Shown: positions 9,231-19,040 of the stretch, one piece after another
How positions within the stretch are numbered: the stretch's first letter is position 1
Layout of the letters: each line of letters starts with the position of its first letter
Position numbers and translations under genes: made by a program
Origin: Labrenzia sp. CE80
GTDB taxonomy: Bacteria > Pseudomonadota > Alphaproteobacteria > Rhizobiales > Stappiaceae
Direction: 5' to 3'
Length of the DNA: 64,000 nucleotides
Assembly: GCF_009650605.1 (NCBI RefSeq)
Contig: NZ_WAJT01000002.1
Span: forward strand, 806,001-870,000
The notes under the pieces: generated by a model
Databases searched by the model: none
Seen by the model: the letters and a program-made list of their open reading frames with translations, nothing else
What the model was told of the DNA's origin: nothing

Positions 9231-9446
9231 TCAGTGGGTTTCTTTGTAGCGCTTCAAAGAAGCGACTGCGTCCACATAGGCCTCTTGAAGGTCTACCGAC
9301 CAGTACTTCAGTTCGTCGAGGGGAATAGCTGATCCAGTAACTGCGCAACGAACAAATGTGCCTGGCGTCTCCACCTGGTAATCGCCATCGAGGAAGCGCA
9401 CGCGGGCTTCACTTGGAATGCGCGGGTTTTCATATCGGTTCATCAT
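9231..9446 (-). CDS. DUF2093 domain protein
   Basis: 71-residue protein of the alphaproteobacterial DUF2093 family. Segments typical of it are ARVRFLDGDYQVETPGTFVRCAVTG and IPLDELKYWSVDLQEAYVD. Function unknown. Tandem ATG codons at 9446 and 9443 leave the start ambiguous by one residue. It ends 22 bp from the lpxK stop on the opposite strand, and this lpxK-DUF2093 pairing is conserved in Rhizobiales. Confidence 0.82.
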   Translation of the reverse strand: MMNRYENPRIPSEARVRFLDGDYQVETPGTFVRCAVTGSAIPLDELKYWSVDLQEAYVDAVASLKRYKETH

Positions 9447-9579
9447 TGTCTTGTCGCCGGTCTAAGGTCTCTCGAGCAGGCCGTGTATCGCCGCCGTGCC
9501 CGGTTTCTGGCGCGATCCTATGCATTCACTTATGCAAGGGCAAGCGTCAAAGGTGGAGGCAGCCGCGTGGAGGCTTGCT

Positions 9580-9807
9580 CTAGAACACCTGCAGACTTCT
9601 ACCGTCCCGCGCGATGAGATATCTGCATCGTGCCATGACGACCGCCCAGGCCGGTAGCTGTGACCTTGCTGAAGACATGAGATCTTCCTTCCGAGCGGTG
9701 CAGTGAGAGATATCGGTCCAGCGGAGTCCGTCATCTGCCATATCCTTGCAGATGAGAAGATCTGGCTGGCAGGCAACAATATGCAAGGCGACCAGAACAG
9801 ATTTCAC
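9580..9807 (-). CDS. Small Cys-containing hypothetical protein, coupled to upstream ORF
   Basis: 75 residues starting at a GTG that overlaps the stop of the upstream ORF (GTGA, 9804-9807), a typical translational-coupling junction. The N terminus MKSVLVALHIVAC is hydrophobic and could be a weak export signal. Cys occur near residues 13, 20, 35 and 61, and the pattern W-x5-HC...LPAWAV-x3-CRYL resembles small secreted rhizobial proteins. I cannot name a family. Support is the overlap, the Cys spacing and the absence of a better ORF in this stretch. Confidence 0.42.
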   Translation of the reverse strand: MKSVLVALHIVACQPDLLICKDMADDGLRWTDISHCTARKEDLMSSARSQLPAWAVVMARCRYLIARDGRSLQVF

Positions 9808-10031
9808 CCCGTTTGCTTTCCGGAGCGCTTCGAAGGTCGCTTGCCACGGAAATCCACGTTGATGATATTTGCCGCCGTTGGCCCATCGTTTGGTGCAGGC
9901 CCGGAGACGGAGCCCTTTTGGGCAAGAGCTTCAATCATGCGCGGATCGAGGCCGTCACCGCGCTCGGCCATATAGGCTTGCAGAGGGGAAAGTGGCCGAC
10001 TGGTGCCCTCAGGCGTTTCGTGGTCTGTCAT
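9804..10031 (-). CDS. Small hypothetical protein
   Basis: 75 residues from the ATG at 10031 (MTDHETPEG...). The open frame reaches 10163, but the longer N terminus has unlikely composition. The protein contains a predicted helix SPLQAYMAERGDGLDPRMIEALAQKG and a basic tail FRGKRPSKRSGKQTG; it has no signal peptide or membrane segment. It is divergent from tldD and overlaps the next small ORF by GTGA. No function recognised. Confidence 0.5.
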   Translation of the reverse strand: MTDHETPEGTSRPLSPLQAYMAERGDGLDPRMIEALAQKGSVSGPAPNDGPTAANIINVDFRGKRPSKRSGKQTG

Positions 10032-10352
10032 GAATTGCTTACGATAAAAGGCACGCAGTGTTGAGACTGCGGTGCAGGTTGAGGTATTTTGAGGAATTGG
10101 CTTGCTTGCGCCGGGCGCCGTTACAAAGGACACCGGATGTGCGCGACTTGCTGAAAAGAGCATCGTGTCTGTTGACCCGCATTACTCTATAAATATGAGT
10201 ATTATATTCAAGTTAAAATTCGTGCAAGTGGAGAACTGCGATTGGAAGGTGAATTTCCAACGCGATCACCTATGTTACAGGGAGAAGCGCTGCCAAGCTT
10301 GCACGGATGTGACCAAAGCCCCTGCCAGCGGCCAATGGATACAGGACGTCTC
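10032..10352. other. Divergent intergenic region before tldD
   Basis: About 320 bp between a small reverse gene and tldD. An AT-rich patch (10180-10220) contrasts with its GC-rich surroundings and probably holds promoters; a TTGACC at about 10172 has no well-spaced -10. No supported ORF or RNA. Confidence 0.35.
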
Positions 10353-11777
10353 ATGAGCGACAAAAACACAGATCTCATCGAAACTTCGGGCCTTGGCCTT
10401 GAAACCGCGAAACGCATCACATCCCTGGCGCTTGAAGGTGCGGACGACGGTGAGCTTTTTGTAGAATATCGCCAATCTGAAGGGCTTGTGTTCGATAATG
10501 GCAGATTGAAAGGAGCGAACTACGACACGGCGCAGGGTTTCGGCCTTCGTGCGGTGGTCGGGGAGGCGGCCGGGTACGCCCACGCAGGTGAAATTTCTGA
10601 GGGTGCGCTGAAACGAGCAGCTGACGCGGTAAGCGCGGTGAAATCCGGCCACAGCGGGACCTATGCAAGCGCTCCCGCGCGCACCAACCAATCTCTCTAC
10701 ACGGATGAGAATCCGCTCGGTGGACCGTCTTTTGAAGATAAGGTCAAGTTGCTTCAGGAGATCGACGCTTACGCCAGAGCGCGAGATCCACGTGTGCGTC
10801 AGGTCACAGCATCTTTAGCCGGATCTTGGCAGGTCGTTGAAATCCTGCGCGCCGACGGGCACCGGTTTCGCGACGTTCGGCCCATGGTTCGCATGAGCAT
10901 AAATGTCGTCGCAGGCAATGATGAGCGGCAGGAATCTGGTTCCTTCGGTTGCGGTGGTCGCGAAGGGTTCGCGCGGTTCATCACCGCGGAAAACTGGCAG
11001 TCCGGGGTCGATGAAGCTCTTCGCCAGGCGTTGGTTAATCTTGATGCGGTGCCGGCTCCAGCTGGGACGCTCGACGTAGTCTTGGGGCCGGGGTGGCCTG
11101 GGATCTTGCTGCATGAGGCCGTAGGTCATGGTCTTGAAGGTGACTACAATCGTAAAAAGACCTCGGCCTTTGCTGGGTTGATGGGACAGCGTGTGGCGGC
11201 TCCTGGCGTCACCATCGTGGATGACGGAACGATCCCGGATCGTCGCGGCTCACTTACCGTCGATGATGAAGGAACGCCTGCCGCGCGGACGACCTTGATC
11301 GAGGACGGCATTTTGACGGGATACATGCAGGATCGACAAAATGCGCGCCTGATGGGAATGGAGCCCACGGGCAATGGCCGTCGCCAGTCCTACGCGCACA
11401 TCCCGATGCCGCGGATGACCAACACTGTCATGATGTCCGGTGACAAGGAGCCGGCCGAAATTCTGGCGTCGGTGAAAGATGGGCTCTACGCCGTCTCCTT
11501 TGGCGGTGGCCAGGTCGATATCACCAGCGGAAAATTCGTATTCTCCTGCACCGAGGCCTATCGGGTGCGCGACGGCAAGGTTGGCGAGCCAGTGAAAGGG
11601 GCGATGCTGATCGGCAATGGTCCTGACGCTTTGACCCGGATTTCCATGATTGGCAACGACATGGCTCTTGATCCAGGTATGGGCACCTGCGGCAAACAAG
11701 GCCAAGGCGTTCCTGTCGGCGTTGGACAGCCCTCCATGCGGATCAACGGGTTGACTGTCGGCGGGACGGCAGTTTGA
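10353..11777 (+). CDS. tldD: Metalloprotease TldD
   Basis: Catalytic subunit of the TldD/TldE (PmbA) protease, 474 residues from the ATG at 10353 (an ATG at 10335 is possible). The zinc-binding HExxxH is seen in LLHEAVGHGLEGD near residue 257. Other conserved parts are MGQRVAAPGVTIVDDGTIP, GRRQSYAHIPMPRMTNT and the C-terminal GTCGKQGQGVPVGVGQPS. Its PmbA partner is encoded about 5 kb upstream at 3736-5079, with which it would form a heterodimer. The stop overlaps the TTG start of the HAD gene. Confidence 0.95.
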   Translation: MSDKNTDLIETSGLGLETAKRITSLALEGADDGELFVEYRQSEGLVFDNGRLKGANYDTAQGFGLRAVVGEAAGYAHAGEISEGALKRAADAVSAVKSGHSGTYASAPARTNQSLYTDENPLGGPSFEDKVKLLQEIDAYARARDPRVRQVTASLAGSWQVVEILRADGHRFRDVRPMVRMSINVVAGNDERQESGSFGCGGREGFARFITAENWQSGVDEALRQALVNLDAVPAPAGTLDVVLGPGWPGILLHEAVGHGLEGDYNRKKTSAFAGLMGQRVAAPGVTIVDDGTIPDRRGSLTVDDEGTPAARTTLIEDGILTGYMQDRQNARLMGMEPTGNGRRQSYAHIPMPRMTNTVMMSGDKEPAEILASVKDGLYAVSFGGGQVDITSGKFVFSCTEAYRVRDGKVGEPVKGAMLIGNGPDALTRISMIGNDMALDPGMGTCGKQGQGVPVGVGQPSMRINGLTVGGTAV

Positions 11778-12394
11778 GCCGTTTCACCTTTGTAATCTTC
11801 GATATGGACAATGTGCTCTACGACTATGAGCATTCTGTTCGTCTCCAGCTTTTAGAAAAGCTGACTGGCCGAGCTCAAGTGGATATCAATGCATCTGTCT
11901 GGGGCGGCCCGCATGAAACTATGGCCGAGGCTGGTAGCCCGGACACAGCTGATGGATATTTGGCGCAATTTGCCGAGCTGCTGGGCTATCCGATTGATTT
12001 TGATACCTGGGCGGATATCCGGCGTCAGATGATGCGGCCGCGTGAGGATGTGCTCGAAATCGTTCGCGGCCTGAGGGATCAAGTCGAGCTCGCGCTGCTG
12101 ACCAACAATGGCTTGCTACTCAAACAGGCGCTTCCGATTTGCGCCCCTGAGGCTATCGAGATCTTTGGCGAACGGGCTCATGTGTCGGCAGACTTTCAAG
12201 CTTGCAAACCTGATAGCGCAGTCTTTCTAAAAATATGCGAACGGTATGGTCATGCTCCGCAGTCCGTGCTTTTCGTCGATGATCGGGAAGACAATGTCGA
12301 CGGAGCTCAAGACGCCGGGTTGATGGCACATCTCTACGAGAGCCCTTCCGGGCTCTTGCGCTTTCTCAGGGATGCGGGTTTTCGTCTTCCTTAG
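11774..12394 (+). CDS. HAD-superfamily hydrolase (HAD-IA)
   Basis: 206-residue haloacid-dehalogenase-type phosphatase. Motif I is FDMDNVLYDYE (nucleophile Asp at the start), motif II LLTNNG, motif III Lys in CKPDSAVFLKI and motif IV LFVDDREDNVDGA. The second Asp-x-Asp is followed by Asn where many members have Gly/Thr. The only start that keeps motif I intact is the TTG at 11774, which overlaps the tldD stop (TTGA); the next ATG lies inside the motif. Substrate unknown. Confidence 0.85.
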   Translation: MSRFTFVIFDMDNVLYDYEHSVRLQLLEKLTGRAQVDINASVWGGPHETMAEAGSPDTADGYLAQFAELLGYPIDFDTWADIRRQMMRPREDVLEIVRGLRDQVELALLTNNGLLLKQALPICAPEAIEIFGERAHVSADFQACKPDSAVFLKICERYGHAPQSVLFVDDREDNVDGAQDAGLMAHLYESPSGLLRFLRDAGFRLP

Positions 12395-12486
12395 GGGGTT
12401 TTTCCATCGGGAGGGCTGTTTCTTTTGAAACAGGTGCTAGTCTACGTTCTGACGCGATAGACCAAGCAACCTGAGTGGGAGAGAGA

Positions 12487-14277
12487 ATGGCCGCCGAGGG
12501 TGCACCTCCGTTTTTTACTGAATCGATCATTTTCCTGGCGGCCACAGTTGTCGCCGTCCCTATAGCAAAACGCCTGGGGCTCGGCTCCGTGGTCGGCTAT
12601 CTGGCTGCAGGAGCTGCCATCGGGCCATTTGGGCTTGGATTTCTAGGCTCTGGAGAGGATGTCTTGCATGTCGCCGAGCTGGGCGTCGTCCTTCTCCTGT
12701 TTGTGATCGGTTTGGAACTCGATCCGCAGAAACTCTGGAAGATGAAACGGGACATCTTCGGCCTTGGAACAGCCCAAGTTTTGCTCACGGGTGCCACGCT
12801 TTACTCCATCGGACATTTCCTAGGGTACTCGACAAAGCTCTCCCTCGTAGCAGGCTTTGGCTTGGCGTTGTCTTCAACGGCCTTCGCCCTTCAGATCCTT
12901 CAGGAACGTGGCCAGTTGTCATCCGCCTACGGCCAGAGAGCGTTTGGTATCTTGCTGCTGCAGGACATCGCCATTGTACCGCTCCTCGCGATGGTGGCCC
13001 TACTCGCACCGGATGAAGGCCCTTCGACAGGCTCGGAAGTTGCTTTGGAGGTAGCGACCATTGTCGGCGCCATCGGTGGAGTGATCCTGGCTGGGCGTTT
13101 CTTGGCGTCGCCCTTATTTTCCTTCCTGGGGACCAGTCGTGCACGCGAAATCATGCTGACGGCTGCTTTGCTGGTTGCGCTTGGCAGTGCCGGGATCATG
13201 CATGCCGTCGGCCTGTCTATGGCGCTTGGGGCGTTCCTTGCCGGCGTGTTGCTTGCAGAGTCAAGCTTCCGCCACACCTTGGAAGCAGACATCGAACCAT
13301 TCAGATCACTGTTGATGGGGCTGTTTTTCGTCGCCGTCGGCATGTCGCTTGACTTCTCAATTCTCACCGAGAACCTGGGTCTGGTGGCCGCAGGCGTTCT
13401 GATCGTGATGCTTGTGAAGGGGGTGTTTCTCTGGGCGCTGACACGCGGCTCAGGTTCGTCCAATTCCGACGCCTTCCGGGTCGCGGTAACGTTGCCGCAG
13501 GGCGGAGAGTTCGCCTTCGTTCTGTTCACTGCGGCAATCGGCGCTGGAATTCTGCCCTACAAGACAGCGAATTTACTCAATTCAATCGTAATCCTGACGA
13601 TGCTGCTAACACCGCTCGCTTGCCTTGCATTGGATTGGATCGCAGAACGCTTGAAAAAGAGTGGCGTCGAAAATCCGGCGATTGAGACTTTCGAGGAGGC
13701 AACGCCAACGGTTCTTGTGATCGGATTTGGTCGCTTTGGTATGATGGTCGGAAAAATCCTTACTTCCGAAGGTCTTGAGGTGAGGGCAATTGACAACAGG
13801 CCTGACCGGATCGCCTACGCCCGTAAACTGGGTTACAAAGTCTACTATGGCGATGCCACACGTTCAGATGTTCTGGCCGCCGCTGGCGCAGGCAAAGCTA
13901 CCCTTGTCGCCTTGTGCATTGAGAATGATCGGGTGATGGGCCAGTCGATTGACCTGATCCGCGGAAACTTTCCCAATGCGCTGATCTTCTGCCGTGCCAC
14001 CGATAGGGCCCACGCGCTTGAGCTGACCAAAAAAGGCGTCGACTACCAGATTCGCGAGACTTTCGAATCCAGCATCGCCTTCGGCAAGGCTGCACTGGAG
14101 TCGCTCGGCACGCCGGTCGATCGCATCGCCCAAATCGAGGAAGACGTCCGCATCAGAGATGAGGAACGGCTCGCTCTCCAGCTGGAAGAAGGTATCTTCG
14201 CTGGCGCTGATCGTCTTCACGGCGTGACGCCACGCCGACGCTCTACGGATGCCGTCTCAGATGACAAGGGCGACTGA
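12487..14277 (+). CDS. CPA2-family monovalent cation:proton antiporter with TrkA-N domain (KefB-like)
   Basis: 596 residues from the ATG at 12487, preceded by a purine-rich GGGAGAGAGA; a GTG at 12475 is less likely. About 12-13 membrane helices span residues 10-390, with the transport-site region SSTAFALQIL and LLQDIAIVPLLAMVAL. The C-terminal RCK/TrkA-N domain has the Rossmann motif VIGFGRFGMMVG and GDATRSDVLAAAG. This is the architecture of KefB/KefC K+/H+ antiporters. No ancillary KefG/KefF gene is adjacent. Stands alone before a convergent ialB-family gene. Confidence 0.88.
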   Translation: MAAEGAPPFFTESIIFLAATVVAVPIAKRLGLGSVVGYLAAGAAIGPFGLGFLGSGEDVLHVAELGVVLLLFVIGLELDPQKLWKMKRDIFGLGTAQVLLTGATLYSIGHFLGYSTKLSLVAGFGLALSSTAFALQILQERGQLSSAYGQRAFGILLLQDIAIVPLLAMVALLAPDEGPSTGSEVALEVATIVGAIGGVILAGRFLASPLFSFLGTSRAREIMLTAALLVALGSAGIMHAVGLSMALGAFLAGVLLAESSFRHTLEADIEPFRSLLMGLFFVAVGMSLDFSILTENLGLVAAGVLIVMLVKGVFLWALTRGSGSSNSDAFRVAVTLPQGGEFAFVLFTAAIGAGILPYKTANLLNSIVILTMLLTPLACLALDWIAERLKKSGVENPAIETFEEATPTVLVIGFGRFGMMVGKILTSEGLEVRAIDNRPDRIAYARKLGYKVYYGDATRSDVLAAAGAGKATLVALCIENDRVMGQSIDLIRGNFPNALIFCRATDRAHALELTKKGVDYQIRETFESSIAFGKAALESLGTPVDRIAQIEEDVRIRDEERLALQLEEGIFAGADRLHGVTPRRRSTDAVSDDKGD

Positions 14278-14300
14278 CCCCGCGTCAGCGCCGCGATGCG

Positions 14301-14846
14301 TTAGGGCAATGAGTCGAAACCTGCAGAAAAGCCATTCAGGGAAATCGGAATTCCAATGCCTTCTTCTGGTGTCTGGAAGATGATAAAAGTTGCCTGACCG
14401 CCGCTCTTGAGCTGGTTGATCAGGGTGTCTTCCAGGATAACCTCGGCGATGCATCCGTTTGGCAGACACCGCACGAAGCCGGCACGACCAATATCAGCAT
14501 CGTCCACCCGAAGGCCGAGGCCTGATGGCAAGAGAACACCAAGTGGCGCGAGGACGCGGAGAATTCGGGCCTGCTTGTCGGCCGTTTTCAAAACGATGAC
14601 CGATAGCCCGACATTCTCGCGATCTTCTGCCGTAACATTCTGGATCAGCGCACATTGCTCGCCGGAAGCGCCCGGTGGTGTGTCGCATCGCATCTGCCAG
14701 TCGCCATGGGTCGCTTTCACCTCTCCTTGAGCAAGAGCAGGCGGAGCTGAGGTGGCGCCAAGGGCAAATGTCAGGGCCAGCGAGGCTCCGAAAGAAGACA
14801 GACGGCTCAACAAGGGTATCCTCCAGTCACAGTTTGCGAACAACAT
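14301..14846 (-). CDS. Invasion-associated locus B (IalB) family periplasmic protein
   Basis: 181 residues with a Sec signal peptide (hydrophobic SFGASLALTFALGATSAPPALAQ, cleavage near residue 40). The mature part has the IalB features HGDWQMRCDTPPG, EQCALIQNVT and CLPNGCIAEVIL with paired cysteines, and a C-terminal beta region. Members are found next to tldD/cox genes in Rhizobiales; the family is named for Bartonella invasion, but its molecular role is unknown. The gene is divergent from ctaC, with a perfect FNR-type box 150 bp upstream of its start. Confidence 0.85.
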   Translation of the reverse strand: MLFANCDWRIPLLSRLSSFGASLALTFALGATSAPPALAQGEVKATHGDWQMRCDTPPGASGEQCALIQNVTAEDRENVGLSVIVLKTADKQARILRVLAPLGVLLPSGLGLRVDDADIGRAGFVRCLPNGCIAEVILEDTLINQLKSGGQATFIIFQTPEEGIGIPISLNGFSAGFDSLP

Positions 14847-14996
14847 TTAGCATGCCGGCCAATGGATGTATGCTTTCACAAACGCGAATCGACTTTGCTT
14901 TCTAAGCGCGAGATTGCCGTATGGAGGCCTGCGTGGCCACCCCTCCGGCGGAGACAGGAATGAGCTACTGCGCATTTTTGACCAGATTTCGACTGT

Positions 14997-15014
14997 CCTT
15001 GATCTCAATCAAGG
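14997..15014. promoter_or_regulatory. FNR/FixK-type box (TTGAT-N4-ATCAA)
   Basis: CCTTGAT-CTCA-ATCAAGG is a perfect 7-bp inverted repeat and an exact match to the consensus TTGATnnnnATCAA bound by FNR/FixK/FnrL regulators under low oxygen. It lies 153 bp upstream of the ialB-family start and about 325 bp upstream of ctaC. Which gene it serves, and whether as activator or repressor site, is not fixed by the sequence. Confidence 0.75.
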
Positions 15015-15266
15015 ATATCAGGGGGTAAGTCCGGTGCGAAATGTCCTGATGACCATTGCAGCTTTGCGTTTCTTGTGGTTTTTGTGCGCCGGAACGGAGT
15101 CCGTGGAGTGATGCGTCAGATCGCCGCTTAACCCTTTGGGCCCATCGCGCTATGTGCGTGTTTGTGAGTATTATGTGGCAAAGCCGTTAGTTTTGCCGGT
15201 CTGGCTGGAAGAGGCACGCTCTGGTGTGTCATTGCCCAGCTGCTGTTGGAGCCTTACGGTTCTTGG

Positions 15267-15302
15267 ATTTGCATGCGTATACCGATTTGCATGCGTATAC
15301 CG
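15267..15302 (+). repeat. Perfect 18-bp tandem repeat upstream of ctaC
   Basis: Two identical, directly abutting copies of ATTTGCATGCGTATACCG (15267-15284, 15285-15302). Each copy contains the palindromes GCATGC and GTATAC. The repeat ends 35 bp before the ctaC start codon, within the probable leader or promoter. Confidence 0.9.
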
Positions 15303-15337
15303 CTGGAAACGGGCGGTCGAGGGAAGGGAGCGCGGAC

Positions 15338-16264
15338 GTGAAGGGCATCTTCAAGCGTCTCATCAACATGGTCGCACTGGCGACCGCAACGGTCGGTGGT
15401 TCAGCCGCGGTACTTGCTCAGGAGCCCGGCTTCGAACCGTGGCAGCTGGGCTTCCAGGCTGCAGCGACCGAAGTCATGGACGACATTCACTGGTTCAACA
15501 ACATGACGCTCTGGATCATCACGATCGTCACATTGTTCGTGCTGGCGCTTTTGATCATCGTCATGGTGAAGTTCAATTCCAAGGCCAATCCTGTGCCGTC
15601 GCGAACTTCCCACAACACCATGATCGAGGTCGTCTGGACCATCGCTCCGATCCTGATCCTCGTCGTGATCGCTGTCCCGTCTTTCCGCTTGCTCTACAAG
15701 GAGCTGGAAATTCCGGAATATGACATGACCGTCAAGGCGATCGGTTATCAGTGGTACTGGGGTTACGAATATACCGACGAAGGCATGGGCGATCTCTACT
15801 TTGATTCAATCATGGTTGAGGACTCAGATCGCGCCGAAGTGGCGGAAGCTCGCGGCGTGTCCCTGAATGAAGTGCCCCGACTTCTTGCCGTTGACTACGA
15901 GATGGTTGTTCCGGTCAACAAGACGGTCCGCCTTCAGGTGACTGCCGAAGACGTTCTGCACGCATTCGCGATGCCTGCTTTCGGCGTCAAGATCGACGCT
16001 GTTCCGGGCCGTTTGAACGAGACTTGGTTCAAGGCACGCGAAACCGGCGTCTATTACGGCCAGTGCTCCGAGCTTTGCGGAATCAAGCATGCCTTCATGC
16101 CGATTGCCCTCCGCGTTGTCACGCAGGAGCAGTATGACGCGTGGGCAACCGCCGCACAGGACGATCTCGATGTTGCCAACGAGCAGCTGATAGCTGCCAT
16201 TGCCGCTGACAAAAAGGTGGCCGAGGCGCGCTCGATCGAAGAAATCACTGTCGCCAAGAACTAA
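15338..16264 (+). CDS. ctaC: Cytochrome c oxidase subunit II (CtaC/CoxB)
   Basis: Electron-entry subunit of aa3 cytochrome c oxidase. From the GTG at 15338, with ribosome-binding site GGGAAGGGAG just upstream, the protein has 308 residues: a signal peptide ending near AAVLAQ, two membrane helices (about 50-130) and a periplasmic cupredoxin domain. The CuA ligands are in GQCSELCGIKHAFMPI (Cys-x3-Cys-x3-His-x2-Met), with an aromatic patch YQWYWGYEY for electron transfer. The frame is open upstream to 15224, but that stretch encodes the tandem repeat and no signal sequence. Confidence 0.95.
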   Translation: MKGIFKRLINMVALATATVGGSAAVLAQEPGFEPWQLGFQAAATEVMDDIHWFNNMTLWIITIVTLFVLALLIIVMVKFNSKANPVPSRTSHNTMIEVVWTIAPILILVVIAVPSFRLLYKELEIPEYDMTVKAIGYQWYWGYEYTDEGMGDLYFDSIMVEDSDRAEVAEARGVSLNEVPRLLAVDYEMVVPVNKTVRLQVTAEDVLHAFAMPAFGVKIDAVPGRLNETWFKARETGVYYGQCSELCGIKHAFMPIALRVVTQEQYDAWATAAQDDLDVANEQLIAAIAADKKVAEARSIEEITVAKN

Positions 16265-16307
16265 CGGCGACAGTCAACGAATGCGCGCGCGCGACGAACG
16301 CATATAG

Positions 16308-17948
<1,641 letters not shown>

Positions 17949-17993
17949 GGCGACGGGTTTCCTGCAGGCTCTGGCTTGCGACTGGACAAAATA

Positions 17994-18021
17994 CACACCG
18001 CGCCATATCCGGCGCGGTGTG
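17994..18021 (+). terminator. Perfect hairpin between ctaD and ctaB (attenuator or mRNA stabiliser)
   Basis: An 11-bp perfect stem CACACCGCGCC / GGCGCGGTGTG with a 6-nt loop, 45 bp after the ctaD stop. It lacks a T-tract, so it is not a classical intrinsic terminator; partial termination or 3'-end protection of the structural-gene mRNA relative to the assembly genes is more likely. Confidence 0.6.
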
Positions 18022-18100
18022 CCTTTGAGATAAAGATCCGTCCAATGGCCTTATGGGCCGCAGCGAGACGGCAGAAGATAACAAACAAGGGACGCCGCCC

Positions 18101-19036
18101 ATGTCGCTCGTCGAGCGCCAGGATACGATGAACACGGAGAGCTTCGTCTGGGATGGCGGGCAGGGGTCCGTTGGCGACTACATCGCGCTGTTGAAGCCGC
18201 GGGTCATGTCGCTGGTGATTTTCACCGCATTCGTCGGAATGATGCTGGCGCCGGGGAACATCCACCCCGTGCTTGCCGCCGTGTCCCTGCTGTGCATCGC
18301 CATCGGAGCTGGTGCGTCTGGCGCCCTGAACATGTGGTATGACGCAGACATCGATCAGATCATGTCGCGCACCGCAAAGCGTCCGATCCCTGCCGGCAAG
18401 GTCAGCCGTGACGAAGCTTTCGCCTTCGGCATGACGCTCTCCATTGGTTCGGTCGTGACGCTCGGGTTGCTCGTAAACTGGTTTGCGGGTGCCTTTCTCG
18501 CGTTCACGATCTTCTTTTATGTCATCGTCTACACCATGTGGCTGAAGCGCTCGACGCCGCAGAACATCGTTATTGGCGGAGCCGCTGGAGCCTTCCCCCC
18601 CATGATCGGCTGGGCGTCGGTGACGGGCAGCGTGAGCCTGGAAAGCGTCGTCCTTTTTCTGATCATCTTCATGTGGACGCCTCCGCACTTTTGGGCGCTG
18701 GCGCTGTTCAAGAACAGCGACTACAAGGCCGCGGGCGTTCCGATGATGCCGGTTGTCGCTGGAGAAAATTCGACCCGCAATCAGATCCTGGCTTATTCGG
18801 TGGTTCTGACGCCGCTTGCCGTCGCACCCTATCTCTTGGGCTTTGCGGGTCTCTTCTACGGCGTTTCAGCCGGTATTTTGGGGGCGATCTTCCTTGCGCT
18901 CGCTTTCAACGTCTGGCGCGTGCGGGACGGAGAGGCTGCTCGCAAAGCGACGGTTCACCTCTTCTCCTACTCCATCTTCTATCTCTTCATGCTTTTCGCC
19001 ATTCTCCTGGCGGAGAGCCTGATCGCAGGTCTTTAA
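18101..19036 (+). CDS. ctaB: Protoheme IX farnesyltransferase (CtaB)
   Basis: UbiA-superfamily enzyme that makes heme O, the precursor of heme A for the aa3 oxidase. 311 residues from the ATG at 18101 (preceded by AACAAGGGACG); an in-frame ATG at 18053 is less likely. Motif 1 is [23 protein letters not shown], the second conserved part is [24 protein letters not shown], and the third [21 protein letters not shown]. About nine membrane helices. It lies within the cox cluster and is followed by a CoxF-like ORF at 4 bp. Confidence 0.95.
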   Translation: MSLVERQDTMNTESFVWDGGQGSVGDYIALLKPRVMSLVIFTAFVGMMLAPGNIHPVLAAVSLLCIAIGAGASGALNMWYDADIDQIMSRTAKRPIPAGKVSRDEAFAFGMTLSIGSVVTLGLLVNWFAGAFLAFTIFFYVIVYTMWLKRSTPQNIVIGGAAGAFPPMIGWASVTGSVSLESVVLFLIIFMWTPPHFWALALFKNSDYKAAGVPMMPVVAGENSTRNQILAYSVVLTPLAVAPYLLGFAGLFYGVSAGILGAIFLALAFNVWRVRDGEAARKATVHLFSYSIFYLFMLFAILLAESLIAGL

Positions 19037-19040
19037 AGCC

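Larger units (their letters stand above)
14847..15337. other. Long regulatory region, ialB-family gene / ctaC
   Basis: About 490 bp without a supported gene. It holds a perfect FNR/FixK palindrome (14997-15014) and a perfect 18-bp tandem repeat (15267-15302), annotated separately. The length suggests a long 5' untranslated leader or several promoters for the cytochrome oxidase operon. Confidence 0.6.

Noticed and set aside
9462..9779. 105-residue reverse ORF beside the small genes
   Set aside because: Competes with the 9580-9807 frame, which has the GTGA coupling; no start context or recognisable segment.
15136..15723. 195-residue forward ORF before and over ctaC
   Set aside because: Its second half is a frame-shifted reading of ctaC; the first half lies over the tandem repeat and has no homologous features.
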